A program made the translations under genes and the position numbers. From Dokdonia sp. (GTDB lineage Bacteria > Bacteroidota > Bacteroidia > Flavobacteriales > Flavobacteriaceae), in NCBI GenBank assembly GCA_020630915.1, contig JAHDIF010000004.1, positions 1 through 64,000 of the forward strand: a stretch of DNA of 64,000 nucleotides, given 5' to 3'. Below the pieces are notes generated by a model that did no database searches, was not told the DNA's origin, and saw nothing but the letters and a program-made list of their open reading frames with translations. Below are positions 27,159 to 36,645 of this stretch, one piece after another. Numbering within the stretch: position 1 is the first letter of the stretch; the number at the start of each line of letters is the position of its first letter.

Positions 27159-28052
27159 ATGAACCTCAACCAAGTTACAATTCCCTCTTTAGATGTTGCA
27201 AAAAGTATTGCTTTTTACAAACTATTGGGTTTACAATTAATCGTGCATACCCACGACGCCTATGCTCGTTTTGAATGTCCTGACGGAGATGCGACATTCT
27301 CCATCCATCAAGTTGCAACATTACCCGAAGGAGAAGGAACGATAGTCTATTTTGAAACTAAACAGCTAGATGCAGAAGTATCTCGCTTACGCGAAAAAGG
27401 GATACATTTTAACCTCTTACCAACAGATCAATCCTGGCTATGGAGAGAAGCGAGACTCCAAGACCCAGATGGAAACCAAGTCATATTGTATTATGCAGGA
27501 GATAATCGTAAAAATCCGCCTTGGCGTATTACAGATGAGGAAAATTTCGAAGATTCCCGCTTACGCGGAAATGAAAACGAAACACTAGAAATAGAACGCA
27601 AATTCTTAGTGCTCAGTGATGCATATAAGCACAAAGCTCATAAAAGCACACGCATCACTCAAGGCTACCTCAGTACAGATCCAGAACGTACTGTACGTGT
27701 TAGAATAAAAGGAGACCAAGCCTTTCTTACAATAAAAGGGAAGTCCAACAAAAGTGGTACAACACGTGTCGAAATAGAAGAAGAAATTGCTATAGATAAA
27801 GCAAAGACATTACTTGACCTATGCCTTCGGGGAATTATAGACAAAACTCGCTACGAAATAGCCTTGGGCAATCACACTTGGGAAATAGATGAGTTTTATG
27901 GAGATAATCAAGGACTCATTCTTGCCGAGATAGAACTTACATCAGAATTAGAAACCTTCTTAAAACCGGATTGGATAGGGCAAGAAGTAACTGGTGATAA
28001 AAAATATTATAACTCACAGTTGAGTGAGCGTCCATTTAAAGACTGGAAATAA
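27159..28052 (+). CDS. fusion of a VOC (glyoxalase-like) domain and a CYTH domain
   Basis: A 297-residue two-domain protein. Residues 1 to about 120 form a glyoxalase/bleomycin-resistance VOC domain (IPSLDVAKSIAFYKLLGLQL, LQDPDGNQVILYY). From about 143 a complete CYTH domain begins with the family signature LEIERKFLV and continues with RVRIKGDQAFLTIKGK, EIEEEI, DKTRYEI, WEIDEFYG and EIELTSE; this resembles the short bacterial triphosphate tunnel enzymes (inorganic triphosphatase or adenylate-cyclase-like). The linker (about 132-138, DSRLRGN) is encoded by a hairpin repeat of the ATTTCCGC family (27553-27572). The fusion may therefore have arisen when the repeat joined two genes. Each domain is confident; the reactions are not. 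Another repeat copy follows the stop. Confidence 0.85.
   Translation: MNLNQVTIPSLDVAKSIAFYKLLGLQLIVHTHDAYARFECPDGDATFSIHQVATLPEGEGTIVYFETKQLDAEVSRLREKGIHFNLLPTDQSWLWREARLQDPDGNQVILYYAGDNRKNPPWRITDEENFEDSRLRGNENETLEIERKFLVLSDAYKHKAHKSTRITQGYLSTDPERTVRVRIKGDQAFLTIKGKSNKSGTTRVEIEEEIAIDKAKTLLDLCLRGIIDKTRYEIALGNHTWEIDEFYGDNQGLILAEIELTSELETFLKPDWIGQEVTGDKKYYNSQLSERPFKDWK
27553..27572. repeat. hairpin repeat B, in the VOC-CYTH linker
   Basis: ATTCCCGC-TTAC-GCGGAAAT, one mismatch from the family form ATTTCCGC-N4-GCGGAAAT. It is translated as DSRLRGN between the two domains. Confidence 0.8.
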
Positions 28053-28059
28053 CAATGAG

Positions 28060-28079
28060 ATTTCCGCCTTCGCGGAAAT
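28060..28079. repeat. hairpin repeat B, intergenic
   Basis: ATTTCCGC-CTTC-GCGGAAAT with perfect 8-bp arms, between the VOC-CYTH stop and the YciI-type lipoprotein. It has no T run after it. Confidence 0.85.
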
Positions 28080-28096
28080 ATGATGAATAGTAAACA

Positions 28097-28618
28097 ATGA
28101 AAAGCAAAAGAACACTTCTAACAAAAATGATAGGTACAAGTCTATGTTGTATCACAGCCTTTCTAATTCTAAGTTGTCAATCACAAAAAGAAAAACAAAA
28201 CAAATGGGTTGAGCAAGACACTCATCCTTCTAAAGCGCAAGAGATCGCGCGTCTAAAAGCAAATGATTTTGAAATATTCGATTATTACGATGAAGAGATT
28301 AACGACACGGTCATTATGCAAAAGTACTTTGTGGCTTTTCTCATGAATGGTCCTAATCGTGATCATCCCAAAGAAATTGCAGATAGTTTACAAATACTAC
28401 ATCAAGCACACTTAGGAAGAATGTATAATGAGGGGTATGCAGATCTTTCAGGGCCTTTTGAAGACCCGGAAGGAGAAACAAGAGGTATCACTATTTATAA
28501 TGTTCCAACATTAAAAATGGCAGACAGTTTAGCACACTTAGACCCTATGGTAAAAGCTGGACGTCTCAAGATTCATATAAAACCTTGGTGGGCCGGAAAA
28601 GGATATGGGTTGCGATAA
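28097..28618 (+). CDS. YciI-like domain lipoprotein
   Basis: A 173-residue predicted lipoprotein. The signal segment ends in the lipobox-like FLILSC (Cys about 27). The C-terminal 100 residues resemble the YciI/YCII fold (LHQAHLGRMYNEGYADLSGP, GITIYNVPTLKMADSLAHLD, VKAGRLKIHIKPWW). Family members are small ferredoxin-like proteins of unclear enzymatic role; a secreted lipidated version is less common. It lies 44 nt after VOC-CYTH on the same strand with hairpin repeat B between. Its stop abuts the convergent pbpC stop with no base between them. Confidence 0.75.
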   Translation: MKSKRTLLTKMIGTSLCCITAFLILSCQSQKEKQNKWVEQDTHPSKAQEIARLKANDFEIFDYYDEEINDTVIMQKYFVAFLMNGPNRDHPKEIADSLQILHQAHLGRMYNEGYADLSGPFEDPEGETRGITIYNVPTLKMADSLAHLDPMVKAGRLKIHIKPWWAGKGYGLR

Positions 28619-30991
28619 TCAGCCTCTAGAAACAGCAATTTTTTTCTTTACTTCATATCCATCTTCATCAACAATTGTAAGAACATATTCTCCCTCTTTG
28701 GGAGCGATTGCTAACTCATGAAACGTTTCTGTCTGACCCACGTATTCCTTATTTAGATACCAAAACACTTTAGAATCGGGATTGCGATGGGCAATTTTAA
28801 AAATCACATCATTAATCTCAGAGTCAAAATCTTTGGGTAAAATAACACCTTCGTTATCCTTAGGATATATAAATGCCATCGGCATTTCGCCTATAAAACT
28901 ACAATCTGGATGAAAAGGTGGAGGCTGCATATAATCGGGATGTTTTGAAGCATAGTAATACTCAATTGTAGGCGGAAGCACAAAACGCGTTTCGGCCTTC
29001 ATCATATCTAATTCATAACAATCAGAATTTACTTGATACTCCTCATTCTGGGTCACATAAAGCTGTTTATGAAACGCGCAAGAATGACTTTTAAAACCTG
29101 CTGCAGGCACCAATTGTGTTTCGGAAACTGGGCAAAAGGCACTCGCTTTTTTTCCACTTTTGAGACATACGTGCACAGCTACCAAATCGTCGTGAGGCAT
29201 CTCAAACCAGCTCCCATCAGTAGGTAAACTACGCAAAACATCAAAAAACAAAGGCGCTGCCGCTTGTATACCGGTAATCCCAGGTCGTCCTTCGCCATCT
29301 GCATTTCCTACCCAAACTCCTATGGCATATTGAGGCGTCACACCTACAGACCACGCATCTTTAAAACCAAAACTTGTTCCTGTTTTCCAAGCAATGGGCT
29401 GGGCATCTTCATAAAATTGCCAGTTTTCATCTCCATTCGGTCTATTAACTGTTCGTAAGGTTTCCAGCGTACTATATATAGCTCCTGCCGAAAAAACAGT
29501 TGGATCGTGTTCTAAAAGTTGATCTTCATTCAATTTCCGCGTAGGCGGAAATCTCAACAAGTAATTGTAGTCCTCAAAAGAATCTGTTACGTACTCACTA
29601 GACGTTTTAGTAAACGTATTGAGTGTATGTGCCATACCTGCATAGGTTTTGGTTAACTCCCACAAGCTACTCTCTGCGCCTCCTAATACCATGGCTAGAC
29701 CGTAATGGCTAGAAGGTTTATTAATCCCTCCAAGGTTCATTTCTTTTAAATCACCATAAAACTTATCCAGTCCATACTGTCGTAACATCCTAACCGCAGG
29801 AACATTTAATGATTGAGCAAGTGCCTTACCAGCAGGAACCACACCTTGGTATTCATTATCAAAATTTTGAGGTTGATATCCATTAATACTGGTGGGAATA
29901 TCTGGAACAAGCGTGTGTGGCAGTATCAATCCTTCATCAAGCATTCCCGCATATAAAAAAGGTTTCAAGGTGCTTCCTGTACTGCGAGATTTAGAAACAA
30001 TATCTACATCTTTATGATGTGCTGCATCTGTAGGTGCATTCCCCACATACCCCAACACTTCCTTAGTCTGCACATCCATCACGACCATAGCAAGATTGTA
30101 AATTTCATTTTGTTTTAACTGCCCATAATGTTCTCTCGCCAGTCTATTTAACTCCTGTTGTACAGATTTATTAACCGTTGTTTGCACACGTTTTCCTTCA
30201 TCTGTCTTCTTGATACGCTCTACCAGGTGAGGAGCAATCTGAGGTAAAGGATATGGTTTTCCAGGTAAGTCTTCTAGTAGTGCTAGCTTATATGACGTCT
30301 CATCTATTTCTCCTGTTTCCCAGAGTTTTTTAAGCAGTTGGTTACGCTTTCGCGAAAGCGTACTTACATTTCTTCCTGGACGCACCATACTAGGATTATT
30401 AGGTAGCACAGCCAGTGCGGCCATTTGTCCCCAACTGAGCTGCGTAGCAGGCACTCCATAATATCTCCAAGAGGCCGTTTCTAGTCCTACCACATTTCCT
30501 CCAAAAGGTGCATAGGTTGCATACATATTTAAAATCTGGGCTTTAGAATATCCTACTTCTAAGCGTGTGGCTTTAATGAGCTCTATAAATTTTTCGCCAT
30601 AGGTACGCTTACTTCCTTTTCTAGAAAGCCTGATTACTTGTTGGGTGATGGTACTTCCGCCACGGCGCTTATCTGTGGTAAGATTTCCATACAATGCCTT
30701 ACTCATTGCCACGGGATTGAATCCGGGATGCTTATAAAAATACTCGTCTTCAAAAAGAAGAATACATTTCTCAAATTTATAAGGTACACTGTCCAGTGCA
30801 GGAAAACGCCATTGTCCATCACGAGCAATTCTGGCTCCAAGCAACTCTCCTTCTACACTCTCTACCACTGTGGCGTGTGGCACTTTAAACAACTGAGATG
30901 GCAGACAAAAGAGCCAATACAAAAGCCCTATCAAACCAATAACAGTTTTAAATTTATGCTTGTTTAATATGTCTAAAATTCTTTTACCCAC
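28619..30991 (-). CDS. pbpC: penicillin-binding protein 1C
   Basis: A bifunctional peptidoglycan glycosyltransferase/transpeptidase-type protein of 790 residues. It has one N-terminal membrane segment (about 14-32), a GT51 domain (about 55-230; LLFEDEYFYKHPGF with the catalytic-type Glu, RRGGSTITQQ), a transpeptidase domain (about 300-590; STLKPF with the active-site Ser, KTGTS near 540) and a C-terminal PBP1C domain. It starts with GTG at 30991, and that G is shared with the TAG stop of the alpha-2-macroglobulin gene, so the two are translationally coupled. This pairing matches the yfhM-pbpC arrangement of enterobacteria. Inserted elements are a palindrome read as LSRK (30346-30359) and a hairpin repeat B read as RFPPTRKL (29533-29552). 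Confidence 0.95.
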   Translation of the reverse strand: MGKRILDILNKHKFKTVIGLIGLLYWLFCLPSQLFKVPHATVVESVEGELLGARIARDGQWRFPALDSVPYKFEKCILLFEDEYFYKHPGFNPVAMSKALYGNLTTDKRRGGSTITQQVIRLSRKGSKRTYGEKFIELIKATRLEVGYSKAQILNMYATYAPFGGNVVGLETASWRYYGVPATQLSWGQMAALAVLPNNPSMVRPGRNVSTLSRKRNQLLKKLWETGEIDETSYKLALLEDLPGKPYPLPQIAPHLVERIKKTDEGKRVQTTVNKSVQQELNRLAREHYGQLKQNEIYNLAMVVMDVQTKEVLGYVGNAPTDAAHHKDVDIVSKSRSTGSTLKPFLYAGMLDEGLILPHTLVPDIPTSINGYQPQNFDNEYQGVVPAGKALAQSLNVPAVRMLRQYGLDKFYGDLKEMNLGGINKPSSHYGLAMVLGGAESSLWELTKTYAGMAHTLNTFTKTSSEYVTDSFEDYNYLLRFPPTRKLNEDQLLEHDPTVFSAGAIYSTLETLRTVNRPNGDENWQFYEDAQPIAWKTGTSFGFKDAWSVGVTPQYAIGVWVGNADGEGRPGITGIQAAAPLFFDVLRSLPTDGSWFEMPHDDLVAVHVCLKSGKKASAFCPVSETQLVPAAGFKSHSCAFHKQLYVTQNEEYQVNSDCYELDMMKAETRFVLPPTIEYYYASKHPDYMQPPPFHPDCSFIGEMPMAFIYPKDNEGVILPKDFDSEINDVIFKIAHRNPDSKVFWYLNKEYVGQTETFHELAIAPKEGEYVLTIVDEDGYEVKKKIAVSRG
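29533..29552. repeat. hairpin repeat B, inside pbpC
   Basis: ATTTCCGC-GTAG-GCGGAAAT with perfect arms. It is read on the minus strand as RFPPTRKL between the transpeptidase motifs. Confidence 0.85.
30346..30359. repeat. palindrome GCTTTCGCGAAAGC, copy 9
   Basis: Perfect copy with C/G extension inside pbpC, read as LSRK. Confidence 0.95.
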
Positions 30992-33900
30992 TACTTTTCA
31001 ATGCTTATCCACTCACCTTTACTGCGAGCATAATAATTGTTGTCATACATGGCCTCTACTTGAGTACCCGGCAAATAATAGTTGCCTTGATAACTTGCGT
31101 TTAATCGCACCGTAAAGGTCTTTGTACTTGCCTTATTGAGATCAAAGTAAAAGTTCACTCTATCATCTCGAATATCGGTATAGCGCGCAGCACCTTGCGT
31201 TCCTCCAGCAGCTTCTGTAAATCGTGTATTTACAATCTCCCAACCGCTCGGAAAAATTTGAGTTAGTGCGATATTATCAATAAAGTCACGACTATCATTA
31301 CTTACCCTAATCTTGGCTATAAACTCTGTCCCTTGTCGCAAGTTGGCCACATTAACAGGTTTACCATTACTGTCTACAAAAGCGGTGGTCACCTTTACAT
31401 TCTTTTGCTCTGCAAGCTCTTGACCTAAAGGTAGTTTGCCACTTTGGACAAGGCGTACAAAGACTACATTTCCTTTTGTGTTGGAAAGGGTAATTTGGTT
31501 CTTTCCATATTGGGTAGTCAGGTCTCTTAAGGCAATGGCTTGTCGCGTATCAATAATAGTCTCGTTACCATCCTTTGTGAAGGACAGTTTCATTTCTTTT
31601 CCGCCATTCTTCACAACCATTTTTGCCATTCCTAAAAGTGCATAACTGGTTTCTTGCGTGCTCAACCATCTGCTCGAAGAAAGTGTTTTTGCCACTGAAA
31701 CAGCTAACTCCTTTTGTTTCTGATCGCCTAGTACAACCGCCGTTTCTAATGCCATCGCGCGGTTTCTGAATACCGATCCATACGTATGATACGAGTAGCT
31801 GCGTGCTTTAAAGTCTATGTTTGCAGTAGCGCTCAGTTCTCTAGCTACTTTATCCTGACCAGCTAGAGCATAGGCTGCTGCTAGTCGCCATTTACTCTCG
31901 TTGGTAAGGTCTTGATTTTCGCGCAAGCGGTTCATAGCCGCAAGATCAGGTTGTCCTGCAAGCGCTAGCGTATAGAGGCGATATGCTTGTATCAAAGACG
32001 AGTTATAACGATGCTGTCCCGATCGCCACTCTCGCGCAGATTTTTTCTGAAAGCGAAGCCAGTTACTCATAAACGTAAGTGGCAAAGCATATCCCTTTTT
32101 TTGAGCTTCTATCATAAAGTGACCTGCATAAGTAGTTCCCCAAGCATCTGCTCGCGACTCTCCTTGCCAGTATCCTAAACCACCATCTGCATTTTGAAAA
32201 TTACCAAGCTTGCTTATCCCTTGCTTGATGTTTTCTTGTGCCTCCTTCTTTTGCTCATAAGTGAGGTCAAAAATATCATCTAAAAATAACTGAGGAAATA
32301 CACTAGAGGTTGTTTGCTCTACACAGCCGTGAGGATAGCGTATGAGATACTGCATGCGCTTTGCAAAATCCATAGGTGGCAGTGTCGAGAATTCTAAAGC
32401 GCTCTCATTGCTTCCTGGCTCTCCAAAGGTGTTGTAATCTATCGTGAGAGTTCCATTGACCGTTAACTCATAGTCTGTGACTTTTTGAGTAATTGGATTC
32501 GGGTTTTCTACATCTATTTCTACATCATAGGTAGTACGCTCTCCGTGACCTTCGGCTATGATTTGTAGGGTTTGCACTCCTGATGCTGCTTGCATATCAA
32601 ACTCAAACGGAACAATTTTTTCTCCCACATTCGTGAAATTTACCGTTTTCGTATTTCCACCTATCGCCTTAAAAGCATTAGAAGTTTTGACCGTAATTTG
32701 AGCCTGTTTGATAGTAGGCTCCATGGCAAAAACAGTCACAGGTAAGGTTACTTTTTCTCCCGGCGACAGTTTTCGCGGAAGCGATCCCAAAACCATTAAC
32801 GGTTTCCTTACGGGTACGGTTTTTTCTGCTTTGCCGTAGGCACTTTTTGTATGATCACCAGCAATTACCATCGCTCTTACAGAGCCTACATAGTTAGGCA
32901 TCTTAATGGTATGTGTTTGTGTTTCATTTTCGCCTAAAGCAAAAGGCCCCAAGTAGGTAACAACAGGTTTAAAACGCTCTGCCTTTCTGTTTTTTGCTGC
33001 GCCTGCTGCATCTCCTCCACCTACAGCATACACATTATCTACACTTCCAGAATACGCACCAATAACATAGTCGTACATATCAAAAGACTTGACACCTAGT
33101 GCTTCTCTGCTATAAAAATGTTTATGAATGGCAGGCGTTTTAAAACGAGTGAGATCTAATAGTCCCTCATCTACCACGGCAATTGTATAGGTCATTGCCT
33201 TGCTATTTTTCTCACTTACCTTTACGGTATAAGACTCCTCTGGTTTTAGTACATCTGGCATAGTGATCTGAGGTTCTAAAACGGTATTCTGATCTTCTAC
33301 CATAAGCGGTATCACACCGTACAGTCTTATGGGCAAATCATTTTTAGACTGCTCGTGAGGTTGCAATAGCGCTATGTTTACATACACATTAGGCGCCATA
33401 GCCGCAGTAACTGGAATAGAAACCGCTGTCTCTCCTTTTTGGGCATCTACCCACCAACTATCTAATACACTCGTACCATTTTCTATACTTATTAGGGCAC
33501 GTCCAGTCGCACTAGATGGAAAAGTGACTACAGCGTTTTCTCCTACGGTATACTTGTCTTTATCTGCAGTAAACAATAGCATTTTTGCACTTTCGGGATC
33601 ACTTTGCAATCCGCTCCAGTTACGGTAGAAATAGGCTATGCGTCCAGTAGCATGACCGCTCTCAGGATCCATCACTCTAATGAGGTAACGGCCGTTTTCT
33701 TTGTCAGGAATATTTACATTAAAACTGGTTTTTCCGTTAGCAGATGTAGTTATTTGAAAGTCTTTTACAGGCGTGTGCACCGTACTACTCTCATAACTAG
33801 AATAGTTATCTCTGCTGCGGTTCCACCACCAGCGCCATGACATTTTGTATACCTTAACTTGGAGCTTTCTATTTGCTGCTGCCTTGCCTTGAGCATCTGT

Positions 33901-36645
33901 TGTTGCAACGTCAAACTCTGTTTCTTGGTCTGTATAATAGCTGCCGTATGCTCTACTTTTTGGGGAGCGCAATCCCACAAAGTGATCAAAAGGAGCAACA
34001 TCTTTAGTCACTACATCCAAGGAGAAATCTCCTCCACCTTCATAAGCTTTGGTCACAAAAGTTGCGGTAAGCATTCCAGGAGCTCGCTTGCTCAGTTCTA
34101 ATTTTTTATTGATGGTTATGTTCCCTTCATTATCTAATTGACCATCCAGAATATTAAGATCTACTTGATTAAAACTTCTTATAGGATCGTAAAAGTTGTA
34201 GGTGCTAAAATCTGTAAACCCACCATACGAACTTCTTATAGTAGCGTCTGTTTTTATTGTAAGATTTCTGGCAGGCGCTCCGTGCAACCATTGTACGCTT
34301 GCAGACGCTTCTAGTTTTCCAGTTGCAGATATTACGGCATCCTTAAAATCTAGATTTACCTTTAGACGATTGGGCTTTATGGTTTCTACTTTGAGCGCTT
34401 TAGAATAAGTAGCACCGCCTACACTTACTACGGCATTCCAATTACCTGTAGGAGCTGTAGCTTGAGTTGCAATAGGGAAATAAAAAACGTTGTTTAGACT
34501 ATGCTCACTGTTACGGGACATCCCTCCCCTAGTCCCTCCCTTCAAAGGGAGTGGATTGATAGTATTCTTAAGTACTTTACGATAGGTAAGTTTGCCACGT
34601 GCATCTGTAACCTCTAACTTAACGGGATGCCCTTTAGGCAATGGATTTGCCTTATCATTTAATACAAATGTATAATGGATTGTATCACCTGGACGATGGA
34701 CGCCTCTTTCTGTATAACTAAATCCTTTTAACCCTTTTTCCAGTTGTTTTCCGGAAATATCAAACTTAGACATGGATAGAGAATTACCGTCTTCTAATTT
34801 GAGATAGGCATAATTATTTCCTTTTTGTGCTACGGCAAAAACAGGTTGTCCTTCTGGAGTAACGCGGGCAATTCCCGTTGCATCTGTAGACACAGATCCA
34901 ATAGACTGCTTTTGATAGTTATAGAGCGTAACTTTTGTATTCGCCTCTGGAGTAGTCGTAACTATATCTGCTGCTGCAAAAACATAGCTATTATCCTTTC
35001 CTTTCTTAACTATCACCCCAAGATCAGAGCCTAAAATATTACTGTTTATAAACCTATTTTCTTGATAATAGGCTTGATGGCACGGGTTATCTTCTTGTTT
35101 CCAGTTATATACCTGACGACGCCAACTATAAATTCTATTATCCCAGTATTGCTCTTCGCGGGCATCTTCATCTTCACTTTGTGCTTCTGTATAGTCGTTT
35201 TCATAATACTCGTCTTCATAGTACTCCTCATAAGAGTCTTCTTCTATATTCTGGTCGTCATTATCTGTGCATTCGTATAATGCGTAGTCTTTTTTATAGC
35301 TTATTTCTATGCGATATAAAGCTCCCGGATCTGCCTTAAATATTTCTGACAGATCGACACCGTGTGCTTTCCACTGACCAGTGTCTAGATCTTGTTTTTG
35401 GGTAAGCGGAATGGTTTTCTTTGCCACCCTTCTTCCTACTTTTTTTAGATTGTAGGTATTTTGGTTATTGATATTGGTACTTTGCAGATATTCTAGAACA
35501 TTGCTTTCATAAATCTTAATGATACGCACATCTACATGGCTTAGATTTACAGCCTCAAAATAAAAAGGGGTACTACTGGCATTAGGCAAGATAACGCCGT
35601 TTGTAATGGCTCGGACCGCTGGTTTGAGTTGCTCAAATGAGACGGTTTCAGAAAATTGCTGCTTGAGTTTATACCCATCTGTGCTTTTTATGCCTTGAAA
35701 AACCTCAACAAGGGCATTGCCTACAATCCTATTTTCTGGAAAGACGTTCAGCACATTACCATCTACTTCAAAGCGTACATTGCCTGCTCGCTGTACAGAG
35801 ACCAATCCTGCAAAATTTTGTTTTTCTTGTAAAGGGTCAGAAAAATTAATAGAGAGCGAGGCATTTGCTCCTCGTGTTTGATCGATCGCAATAATTTTAA
35901 AGTTATTTCTACCAGGTATTGCTAGGGTATTATTTCCTTTTGTATCCTCCGCATTAATAGGATCCCCATCCCAAGAGATTTTAATTGTTGTATCATCTTC
36001 AGACCGCATAATGCTGTCTATTCTAAAAGGGTGATACTTTGCGAGCGGCTCTTTATTAAGCCACTTGATCGCTAGATTTTGATCTTTTTGAGTGGCACTT
36101 ATGAGTTGTTGCGCTTTCGCGAAAGCGATCACATCACTACTTTCTATCTGCCCATCTACATATTGATAGTTTTTGTTATATGACTGCAGCGCACGCAGAT
36201 CTACTTTAAAATCGGGAGTGATAGTTTTAAAGCTAAACTGAAATTGCTCCATCTCACGATCAAGATCATCATACAACTCTTTAAGTTGTACCGTTACAAC
36301 ATATTGGGTGTCCGGCTGCAAGGGTTCTGCTGGTATGAACTCTAATAATCGCTGATTTACCACTCTCAAGACGCCTGCTGTTTTTGGACTTACACGCACA
36401 ATATCACTGGGTATGTCTTGGTCTATCTCAAACTGGGTGAGTGCCTTTGCCATTTCTACCCTTATAGGTGTTTGGATAGACTGCACACCACTGGTGGTGT
36501 AGGATATGTATTCCTTAAACTTAAACAGATTATCTGTTTCTGATGGTTTTTCTTTGCAAGAAAAGATTACAACAATTGCAAATAACGTAGTGATTTTGAA
36601 AAGGAGATTTCCGCCTTCGCGGAAATTAGATGAAGTGATGCGCAT
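30991..36645 (-). CDS. alpha-2-macroglobulin family lipoprotein
   Basis: An 1884-residue bacterial alpha-2-macroglobulin, thought to trap proteases in the periplasm while PBP1C repairs peptidoglycan. The N-terminal signal segment ends VVIFSC (Cys about 30, lipobox-like). MG-type beta domains follow. The thioester site is intact: GCVEQ near residue 1438, inside the helical thioester-containing region (about 1400-1660), followed by a C-terminal receptor-binding-like domain. Three mobile-looking elements are translated within it: hairpin repeat B in the signal n-region (SNFREGGN, 36607-36626), palindrome copy 10 (AFAKA), and a PLKGGTRGG segment near residue 700 encoded by a different repeat (34517-34553). 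An acidic Asp/Glu/Tyr-rich stretch (EEDSYEEYYEDEYYENDY) lies near 475. It overlaps pbpC by one base. Confidence 0.95.
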   Translation of the reverse strand: MRITSSNFREGGNLLFKITTLFAIVVIFSCKEKPSETDNLFKFKEYISYTTSGVQSIQTPIRVEMAKALTQFEIDQDIPSDIVRVSPKTAGVLRVVNQRLLEFIPAEPLQPDTQYVVTVQLKELYDDLDREMEQFQFSFKTITPDFKVDLRALQSYNKNYQYVDGQIESSDVIAFAKAQQLISATQKDQNLAIKWLNKEPLAKYHPFRIDSIMRSEDDTTIKISWDGDPINAEDTKGNNTLAIPGRNNFKIIAIDQTRGANASLSINFSDPLQEKQNFAGLVSVQRAGNVRFEVDGNVLNVFPENRIVGNALVEVFQGIKSTDGYKLKQQFSETVSFEQLKPAVRAITNGVILPNASSTPFYFEAVNLSHVDVRIIKIYESNVLEYLQSTNINNQNTYNLKKVGRRVAKKTIPLTQKQDLDTGQWKAHGVDLSEIFKADPGALYRIEISYKKDYALYECTDNDDQNIEEDSYEEYYEDEYYENDYTEAQSEDEDAREEQYWDNRIYSWRRQVYNWKQEDNPCHQAYYQENRFINSNILGSDLGVIVKKGKDNSYVFAAADIVTTTPEANTKVTLYNYQKQSIGSVSTDATGIARVTPEGQPVFAVAQKGNNYAYLKLEDGNSLSMSKFDISGKQLEKGLKGFSYTERGVHRPGDTIHYTFVLNDKANPLPKGHPVKLEVTDARGKLTYRKVLKNTINPLPLKGGTRGGMSRNSEHSLNNVFYFPIATQATAPTGNWNAVVSVGGATYSKALKVETIKPNRLKVNLDFKDAVISATGKLEASASVQWLHGAPARNLTIKTDATIRSSYGGFTDFSTYNFYDPIRSFNQVDLNILDGQLDNEGNITINKKLELSKRAPGMLTATFVTKAYEGGGDFSLDVVTKDVAPFDHFVGLRSPKSRAYGSYYTDQETEFDVATTDAQGKAAANRKLQVKVYKMSWRWWWNRSRDNYSSYESSTVHTPVKDFQITTSANGKTSFNVNIPDKENGRYLIRVMDPESGHATGRIAYFYRNWSGLQSDPESAKMLLFTADKDKYTVGENAVVTFPSSATGRALISIENGTSVLDSWWVDAQKGETAVSIPVTAAMAPNVYVNIALLQPHEQSKNDLPIRLYGVIPLMVEDQNTVLEPQITMPDVLKPEESYTVKVSEKNSKAMTYTIAVVDEGLLDLTRFKTPAIHKHFYSREALGVKSFDMYDYVIGAYSGSVDNVYAVGGGDAAGAAKNRKAERFKPVVTYLGPFALGENETQTHTIKMPNYVGSVRAMVIAGDHTKSAYGKAEKTVPVRKPLMVLGSLPRKLSPGEKVTLPVTVFAMEPTIKQAQITVKTSNAFKAIGGNTKTVNFTNVGEKIVPFEFDMQAASGVQTLQIIAEGHGERTTYDVEIDVENPNPITQKVTDYELTVNGTLTIDYNTFGEPGSNESALEFSTLPPMDFAKRMQYLIRYPHGCVEQTTSSVFPQLFLDDIFDLTYEQKKEAQENIKQGISKLGNFQNADGGLGYWQGESRADAWGTTYAGHFMIEAQKKGYALPLTFMSNWLRFQKKSAREWRSGQHRYNSSLIQAYRLYTLALAGQPDLAAMNRLRENQDLTNESKWRLAAAYALAGQDKVARELSATANIDFKARSYSYHTYGSVFRNRAMALETAVVLGDQKQKELAVSVAKTLSSSRWLSTQETSYALLGMAKMVVKNGGKEMKLSFTKDGNETIIDTRQAIALRDLTTQYGKNQITLSNTKGNVVFVRLVQSGKLPLGQELAEQKNVKVTTAFVDSNGKPVNVANLRQGTEFIAKIRVSNDSRDFIDNIALTQIFPSGWEIVNTRFTEAAGGTQGAARYTDIRDDRVNFYFDLNKASTKTFTVRLNASYQGNYYLPGTQVEAMYDNNYYARSKGEWISIEK
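34517..34553. repeat. third repeat type inside the macroglobulin gene
   Basis: The plus strand shows CCCTCCC twice around CTAGT, with CTCCCTTCAAAGGGAG forming a hairpin (arms CTCCCTT/AAGGGAG). The minus strand translates it as PLKGGTRGG, which does not look like the surrounding domain. It keeps the frame. Confidence 0.6.
36113..36126. repeat. palindrome GCTTTCGCGAAAGC, copy 10
   Basis: Perfect copy with C/G extension inside the macroglobulin gene, read as AFAKA. Confidence 0.95.
36607..36626. repeat. hairpin repeat B, at the macroglobulin N-terminus
   Basis: ATTTCCGC-CTTC-GCGGAAAT with perfect arms, translated as SNFREGGN before the hydrophobic signal core. Confidence 0.85.

Noticed and set aside
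34517-34553. Frameshift or assembly error in the macroglobulin gene
   Set aside because: The frame stays open and domain similarity resumes on both sides, so an in-frame repeat insertion explains it better.
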